Positions 46,119 to 53,115 of a stretch of 53,115 nt of DNA are shown here, piece after piece. The translations under genes were made by a program, and so were the position numbers. Location of the stretch: the NCBI GenBank assembly GCA_025526915.1, contig JAHLKH010000186.1:1-53115 (forward strand), given 5' to 3'. Each line of letters opens with the position of its first letter. Within the stretch, counting starts at the first letter, position 1. The notes below the pieces were generated by a model that had not been told where the DNA came from, made no database searches, and was given only the letters and a program-made list of their open reading frames with translations. Source of the stretch: Entophlyctis helioformis (taxonomy: Eukaryota; Chytridiomycota; Chytridiomycetes; Chytridiales; Chytriomycetaceae).

Positions 46119-47506
46119 ATGGGGGTCCCTGCGGTTGTTTCGTGCGCGGTGGAGAATGGCGGCGGCAGCGTACACAAGGACGTGCGCTGGTCCTTGGTGT
46201 CGAAGCTTGTGCTTGGCAGTGCACGACTGTCACAAGATCCAAGCGACACCAACACGGCCACACCCAGCAACCGCGGCGCCTTCCTTGTCGATGTGATGAG
46301 TGTGTGTTTTCCGCACTTCAGGAGAGGAGGGTCCGATCACCCGTTGTCAAAGGCTGAGTGGATACCGATCCTCAAGCCGGTACTCAGCTCGTTCACGGAC
46401 AAGTTTGGCCCCGAGTACGCCTACATGTTCCACGTTGACGGCAGGCTCGGCGACTCTGGGATTAAGGTTGTCCACAAGGGCCAAGCGATCAAGGTCCTGA
46501 ATGCGGTGGGCACAGTTCTACGGTGTATTCGCAGACGCCGCAAACGCAAGAGATACAAGCGCTTATCCAAGTATGTCCACTTTGTCCTGCCGCATCGAGG
46601 CGATTCTAACTCTCAGTCAATGATCCAGGAAAGAGAAGCGTGCGCTGCTGCTCTCGTTCACGCTCACGCACAATGACAAGAAGCTGATTTACGAGGCGAT
46701 CGCGGAGATCTTCAGTTCTGAGCCGCGGCGTGCTGTATGCTGGTGCAAGCACGAAGCGGACGTTTGCATTGCCCGCCATGTAGCCTACCATGCAAGCAAG
46801 CCAAGGTATAGATCACCATGGCAACTGTCTGTTTTGATTGACGGCTAACAGTCTTTGTCTCGCATCAGCGACATTCCCATGGCCATCATTTGTAACGACT
46901 CTGATCTCGTGGCGCACTGTGCTGGACGTTGTCCCGTCATCATGATGTCCACGCGGAACGCGGAGGCCAACAACCTGCAGTCTTTCAACCATTCAGGCAT
47001 CGTATCTCTTGCGTCTGCCCTCGGAGTATACGAATTCCCTGGCGCTTGCCAACTTGTGGTTGCGTTGAGCAAGAGTGACTATTTCGATTGCTACGGGCGT
47101 GGTGCGTGCAATGCCTGTCTTGATGCTCTGTATTGTCATCCAAGATGTGGTGTTGACTAACACGCATTGCTACTCACATTGTCTTGCAGGTCTGCGCACT
47201 GCCGTCAACACCGTCAACAGGTATGTCGAGGAGGCAGCGCGCAAGAGGAATATCACGCCGGAGGAGTTCTGTGCCCTGCTCCACACCCCCAAGATTTCCA
47301 GCGACTTCAAGAAGGATGTCAGGGCTGCCTACTCTGACGAGTTGTTGGCGATCGGAGGCGAGGACCTTGTCAAGTCGTTCCTCAACGCCTTCTCCGTTTT
47401 CGTGTACCACGACGAGTCGGGAAACATTGCCAGCCAGTTCAAAGCCCCAAGCAGCAACAACGGTCAATCTGGCGATGTGCAAGGGCAGAGGCAAGTCATT
47501 GCATGA
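46119..47506 (+). other. XPG/FEN1-like nuclease region of copy 2
   Basis: The first exon has MGV at the start and GAFLVDVMSVCF with a candidate first Asp. The second exon carries CWCKHEADVCIARHVAYHAS with Glu at 46753-46755 and Asp at 46759-46761. The third carries IPMAIICNDSDLVAHCAG with Asp at 46897-46899 and 46903-46905, then LVVALSKSDYFDCYGRG with Asp at 47077-47079. The next exon begins LRTAVNTVNRYVEEAARKRN, the position of the helix after the H3TH region in FEN1/XPG enzymes. In this region the frame is clean across three introns. Motif order and spacing fit; sequence similarity is otherwise low. Confidence 0.65.
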
Positions 47507-50500
47507 CTGGCCAAGCACGTGGCACTGTAGATGCATTTGCAAGCATAGCACCATACTGACCATCCATTGCTACGTGGCAATGACAGCAGCCAGGCTGCCA
47601 ACACAACCGCCACGGCTCAACCAAGGTACACATGCATGCAATCTCTTGAAGTCTCTCGCATTGCTGACTCTGCGTTCCTGTCTTTGATGTCATTGATGCA
47701 TCATGGTGCAGATGCTCATCTGCTGGCTGCCTCCTTGTACACTCCAAGTGGCAAGAACGCAATCCTGATTCCGACATTGTGCACCTGACGCAGAAGGATA
47801 TCGACGGGCACCTCGACAAGATTGTCAACAACGGCGAAATGGCCACAACTTTTTACAAGGTCAAGTGATGTCCGATTGCATTCGACTGCATTGTCAAGCA
47901 CGTGCCAGTTACCTGCTCGCAACCCCGATGGAGTCGCGGGCTGAGATATTCTAGCCAAGATCAGCAGGACAGCAAGTGCGCAGCTGTTGGAGCTTGTCTG
48001 TGAGCAATCCCTTTTACCGACAGTACACGCAGAGCTTGGTCGACTTGATCAGCTTGTTTGGGACACACATGTACGTTATGGCATGACTTGGATGCATGTG
48101 TATATCTCGCCTTGAACTGTCTAACTCAATCCCTGGCATTGGACAGGGCGCAGCTCGGAGGATGAAGGTGCAGCTGGGCAAAATTGTGAATCCTTGCTGC
48201 GTATCCTTTCAGGATATTTCAACTCCACGTACGTTTGGCTTGCATTGGAATGACTCGACGCCATGTACTGACAACACCCTCTTCTCTGAATGTGATACTC
48301 AAGAACCAAAAACGCAGCCAGGCAAGCAGAAAGGCAAGCAGAAAGGCACGCAGAAAGGCAAGCAGAAAGGCAAGGTCATCAAGCAGGACGATCCCCAGAA
48401 ATCCTTGGCCGAGATCCACAGAAAGGCCACCGAACGGCTGAACGACCTGAAATCTCGCACGGATGGCGAATCAGTGACACTTGTCGAGCAGCTGAACGAG
48501 GCCATCAAACTGCTAGAGTCGATCATCAAGGAAGCCTCGTGCATCTTCATCTTGACTGTCTGTGTGTGCATGTACTGACTTGTCGCGATCACTCATTTCT
48601 CCAATTGGCAGGAGGCTCTCTAGAAAGCGGCGCAAGCGGCGTAAGCGACCACAGCCCTCTGTTGACGCTCAGGTGGAAGAAGCACAGCCCGTGGTCTTTT
48701 CTCTCAATCGACATTTAGACACCAAGACAACGGTTAGTTCTGATGTACCATTGGCGCTTGCGTATGCATTGTGTGCACTCGGAATGCATTGCTCATGCTG
48801 CATCAAACCTCCACAGCCACGACTTCAATTCACAAAGAAGCAGGAGGCTGCGTTCATGAAGAGTAGCACATTGCAAGCTGCAAAAGGCCGCGACACTGAA
48901 GGCCATCAAGGCCAACAAGGGAAAGTCGAGCCGGTTTGCCCGCAGTAGTTTGCCTGGTGGCTCGAGACGGGGGTAAGTGATGTATGCTGTGCCATTTGCC
49001 TTGAGTGCTCTTGCTGACATGCGTGTTTTGGCAGAATCGTGCTTTGCTCAAGATGGGCACTACATCTGCTGATTCGAAAGCTGGGTCGCACTGTTACAGG
49101 GCCACTCATGTCGCTCTCTGCGGCAATCGGCAGCGATGATCAACAAACGGCAGAGCAGGCAACCAATCAACCTGCTGTGGATGCGCCAGATCAGCCTGCC
49201 GTGGACAAGCCTGATCATCGTGGCGCGAGAGTGCTGCTTGAGGTATGGTTCAGGATCGCCATTCTGCCTGCATGCATGGCTTTGCATGCACTGACTCAGA
49301 GGTTGGCGTGGTGTGCAGAAAATGTTGTCGGGCAATCCAGGAAGCGCCAAGGTCTATGGCATTGAAGCCAGGAAGACACCAAAGAAATGGACGCGGCGTC
49401 TGATCATCGAGGACACATTCGCAAAGGTGTACTCATTCATCGTCGGTGTTCGGCATGCTGGGTTCGTCGTGATTGGCGCCATCGTCGAAGAGCTACTCGA
49501 TCTTGTCCCGGATGCGCCACTCCCGCCCAAGTACCACGTCTACAAGTGGATCGATGGCAAGACGACGCGGTATTGTTTCTTGGACCTTGATTTCAAGGGC
49601 ATCGACGACCTCGGCGACCATGCCAGCATCAACGGCCTCGGCGGCGTGACCAAGGCGGAGCTCTTCTCGGGTCGATTCACCCTCGGAAAGGACATCACTG
49701 CCCGCCTCATGTACGGCTCGAGTTTGTACAATCACAAGAGCGAGGAGCCTCGGTATGGCCATCCGGTGCAACTGGCGACGGGTACAAGACTCGAGATCTG
49801 TCTGCACAAGCAGCCCAATCAGCCTGATCAGCCTGCAGCAGCAGCACCAGCAGTGCCGACATCCAACCAGCTGTTCACGGCACTCATCAACAGCACCTCG
49901 GGTGGCGAGACAACTGTGGCCTGCATCTTTCGCCACCTGTCATTCATTTTCACCGGCAAGGAGATGGCCAAGCCGCAGCATGACATGGACACGATCAATG
50001 CGTGGTCGTCACTGTCATGCAGTTGATGATCCACCGCGCATGGACGCGCGGGATGGTGCAGGCCAGTGCGGACAAGGTGTACGCAGACAAGAATGGCGCG
50101 CAGCAGGCCGACACAATCCAGACGGACATGCAGGAGGACGTCACGTATCAGGCAGCTCTACCATACCGCCTGGACGACACTCTCTGCGGAGCGCGACGAA
50201 TGACATCTTCAACAACCTCGCCAGAGAGGTGAGCACCATACTCGCGCCGGCACTACATTGGAAGTCAATTCGACCTGGCGGTTGGTGCAGCCATCAAGCT
50301 TGCTCCCGGAATGTCTCGCGAGCAGGCGAAAGAGTTGGTCCAATCCCTGTTCGATGAAGCCGATGCCGCCAAGGCTGCTGCTGCCAAAGCCACCAAGGCT
50401 GCTGCTGCCAAAGCCGCAAGGCTGCTGCTGCGCCAAGGACACCCCAGACCATCGGCTGCCAAGAGAGGTGTTGAGAGGACTGCGCGAGCGGACAGGAAGG

Positions 50501-52102
50501 CCGACGAGTGCTGCAGGATCTGTGGATTAGACGTAGTTCATTCCAATATCAGACACATAGTGGGCAGCATCTGTGCACCTGCAGGATCTGTGGATTAGAC
50601 GAGAACCGTAAGGGCAAGTGCAAGGAATTGGGATTTGGCAATGCAGTGTGCAATCACGTGGACAGGGATCTGCCATGTTGGACACATAGACAAGAGCAGG
50701 AAGTCTAACAAGAGGGAGACAAAACGAGTGTGGCGTCAAGCACTGAGGACGCCGCGTCAAGCCCGACGCAACCCAAGAGAGCAAGGCGCAAGAGTGCAGC
50801 GCCAAACCCATCGTCGCCAGTCTTGACACCACCCCTCCCGCAACAAGCCACGAGTACACCGCGTCAAGCTCATCGTCGGCCACTGACAAGAGCGGCGCGA
50901 CCAAGAAGGCACGCGGCAAAGAAGCCGGCTGCCAAGGACGCCGCAGGGAACAAGAGTGCTGTCGTGACCCCGCCAGCATTGCACAAGCTCGTGGCCATCA
51001 TAGCAACATTGTCCGCTGTCGACTGTTGGACGCTTCAAGCAGCTGCGCGATCTCGCTGGAAGAGAGAGCATCAAGCTTTGTCCTCAAGCGGCAAGTCGCG
51101 ATCCCTTTGTTCTTATCACCGAGACCATCCTCTTCTGGGGCGGTTATGGGGCTGCAAAAGGATCGCATCAGCAAGTCACAAGATCCTGTCTTGCGAGCAT
51201 TGAGATCGGAGCTTCTTGCTGCCATAAGTAAGTCACACTGCCTGTCTATGCCATCTTTTTTATGATTTGATGCTAAACAATTCCACTCTCTCTCAAAGAG
51301 CCTGGCTGGCTTCTCAAAGAGCTTTGGAAAGACTCGGAGCTTGCATTGCCCAACAAAGCCATCACAAGGCGTTCAGTTCAAGTGACGAGCTGTGCGTCAT
51401 GGATCTCCTCCTCCCTGGACTCGCCTCCGATACACGGCGCTATCAAACGCCAGCACAGGCCAAGTTGCAGATTGACCCAGCCGACACCGTGGAAGAGGCC
51501 AGAGCAACTCCTGATGTGACACAAGAAGCCAAGGCTGACGATCTTCAACTGGACGACAAGCAGTCGGCGGACTTGATCAAGGCCAAGGTTGATGCTCTTC
51601 CTCAAGTGCTACCAACCAAGTCGGTCAGATTTGGCAGCATCAAGACCGACGGGAAGAGTGTCTTTCAAACTGTTCTGGAGTTTCGCACAAACCGTCCAAA
51701 GTCACCTCGCAGTATGTGGCGTGCTTGGATGCTGTGGTGCACGCATTGATTCTGACCACTGCCTTGCTCTGCAGGTCCCAACGCGGCGACTTCAGACGAG
51801 CAGTTCAGTCACGTTGAGGATGCTGATGACTCTGATTCTGACGATGACTTGGATGATGACTTGGATGACGATGACTTGGATGATGGCTTGGATGATGGCT
51901 TGGATGGCGAATGTGAGTTGCTGTGCCAATCCAGACGCGCACTTGTTGTCCACACCGACTGACATGCCATCCACAGCCGCCAATCCAGCCGACCCATCAG
52001 CCACCAAGCCATACACGCCCAATCCTGTAAGCCACTTGCATGCTAACTCGCGCATTGGTGCACATGCATTGCACATTCCTCACTCATGCCATGGCATGAC
52101 AG

Positions 52103-53115
52103 GTCAAGCGCAACTTTTACGCCTCGCAGCGACTGCCCGATGTTGCTGATGCCAACAAGCTGCTCGCCGACAAGGACTTTGTTCGCGTTGTCAGCTTTGA
52201 TTGGGGCGAGCGTACCTGTTTGGCGCGTCCAGCATGCTAGTCAATGTCAAGGAGGAGACATACACGCTCGAGGCCAACTACGTGCTCTCCTCTGGCGTAT
52301 TTCATGCTGAGCGTGACCTTCAGCGGTGGTATGCATGCAATGACTCTGCCAGCGCACTCTTGACCAGATCAACTCACAGTGCCTGCCTCTTGTGCCAGGC
52401 TCAACAATCGATATGCCAAGGCAGCCGACGTCCACGAGGCCATTGCATTCAAGACAGCAAAGCATGCCGATCCAAACGCCAGCAGGCGAGAGAGCCTTTT
52501 GGGATCTGCGCTGCCATGCGTACTGCACGCCATTCCTGAATGCACGGGTACGTTTTCTCTGTTTCTGGATGCCCATTGACATGGCCGCCATGCTTGATTG
52601 CCTGCTGATTGCACTGGAGGCATGGCATGGCATGGCATTCCACAGAAGGTCAAGGACAAGCGGTTTGCCATGCGCTGCAAGCATGTCTGATCGCGGACAG
52701 GCTCTTGAGGGCATCATGAAGCTGGCAGGATCGACCACTAGAGCGCGCATCTGCTGCATCTCAAGGCCTCCCTGTGCAACCAGAGAAGGACATTCCCGTT
52801 GTGTGGGCATTTGGCATCGACTTTACAGGCCAAGGTGGCCGGCACGCTGTGTTTGAGAAGTTTCTCATCAGGCATCTGCGGTCGTCTGGATATGCCTATG
52901 TGCGTCTGATGCCATCCATCCATCCATCTGTGCACCAACTGACCACACGATACACACACACACAGATCTACCGCTGCAACGAGAACCTGACCAGCCAGAT
53001 GTGCCCGCAGTGCAAGCAGCGGATCCCATACGAGAACCGCACCAACCTGCGACGCTACGAGTGCACAGACTGCGAGACTGTCTACCACCGGGATGTGCTT
53101 GGAGCCACCAACATC
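52103..53115 (+). other. Fanzor/TnpB-like RuvC nuclease domain of copy 2
   Basis: VKRNFYASQRLPDVADANKL leads to VRVVSFDWGE, with the first catalytic Asp at 52199-52201. One base is then missing at about 52211, after which the frame resumes with YLFGASSMLVNV. DIPVVWAFGIDFTGQGGRHA and KFLIRHLRSSGYAY follow, then after an intron with CCAT and CACA repeats IYRCNENLTSQMCPQCKQRI (Glu at 52981-52983). The domain ends ECTDCETVYHRDVLGATNI with Asp at 53092-53094. The zinc-finger Cys pairs and third motif are intact here, unlike copy 1. Confidence 0.78.

Larger units (their letters stand above)
46119..53115 (+). pseudogene. mobile gene copy 2: XPG/FEN1-like nuclease joined to a Fanzor/TnpB-like nuclease (cut by window end)
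   Basis: Starts at ATG 46119 (MGVPAVVSCAVENGGGSVHK). Exons 46119-46570, 46629-46805 and 46869-about 47101 join in frame. Later blocks match copy 1 in order: VHLTQKDIDGHLDKIV (47780s), DILAKISRTASAQLLEL (47950s), a KGKQ-rich linker (48318-48375), VFSLNRHLDTKTT (48700), GAIVEELLDLVPDAPLPP (49480s), RLDDTLC and NDIFNNLAREVS (50170s), LCVMDLLLPGL (51390s), an Asp-rich run (51820-51905), then the RuvC domain. Frame breaks are visible near 47868-47945, 48865, 50190, 50250 and 52210 (one base missing after FDWGER, relative to copy 1). The gene is therefore likely inactive here. It runs off the window at LGATNI, so the last residues and the 3' element end are not seen. Confidence 0.7.

Overview
The window looks like nuclear DNA of a zoosporic (chytrid-type) fungus. 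It is GC-rich. The genes are split by many short GT-AG introns, the codon usage is standard, and there is an APSES/Swi4-Mbp1-type transcription factor. The clearest taxonomic clue is a CCDC39/FAP59 homologue, an axonemal ruler protein found only in organisms with motile flagella. I cannot name a species.

Layout: the end of an unidentified + strand gene (1-210); a PfkB/ribokinase-like sugar kinase (332-1795, -); protein-L-isoaspartate methyltransferase (2394-3544, +); an AAAP-type amino-acid permease with a giant His/Ser-rich loop (about 4039-7544, +); an adenosine deaminase-like enzyme (7724-9246, -) head-to-head with a PTRHD1/peptidyl-tRNA hydrolase-2-like protein that has a mitochondrial-type leader (9304-10197, +); a 5'-truncated short-chain dehydrogenase (10351-10719, -); mobile gene copy 1 (11276-17634, -); a Drs2-type P4-ATPase flippase (18136-22692, +); CCDC39 (22887-27119, -); an unknown protein (27357-28449, +); a RING/coiled-coil protein (28544-30240, -); galactokinase (30308-32609, -); an APSES/ankyrin regulator (32818-37219, -); a chromodomain Ty3/Gypsy retrotransposon with 162-bp LTRs and a CAACC target duplication (38645-44376, element on -); and mobile gene copy 2 (46119 to the window end, +).

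The most unusual content is the pair of related multi-exon genes at 11.3-17.6 kb and 46.1-53.1 kb. Each starts with Met-Gly-Val and an XPG/FEN1-like nuclease region (EAD, D-x-D and (S/N)DY motifs). Each ends with a Fanzor/TnpB-type RuvC domain (FDWGER, NENLTS, zinc-finger cysteines, HRDVLGATNI). The same order and shared intron positions in both copies suggest one composite protein rather than chance neighbours. I know of no described XPG-Fanzor architecture. Both copies have frame breaks. Their 3' ends are near-identical, introns included, while their 5' parts are much more diverged.

Single-base frame breaks also appear in the otherwise conserved deaminase and permease genes, and in the retroelement despite its almost identical LTRs. 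Some breaks may therefore be assembly indels rather than real lesions.
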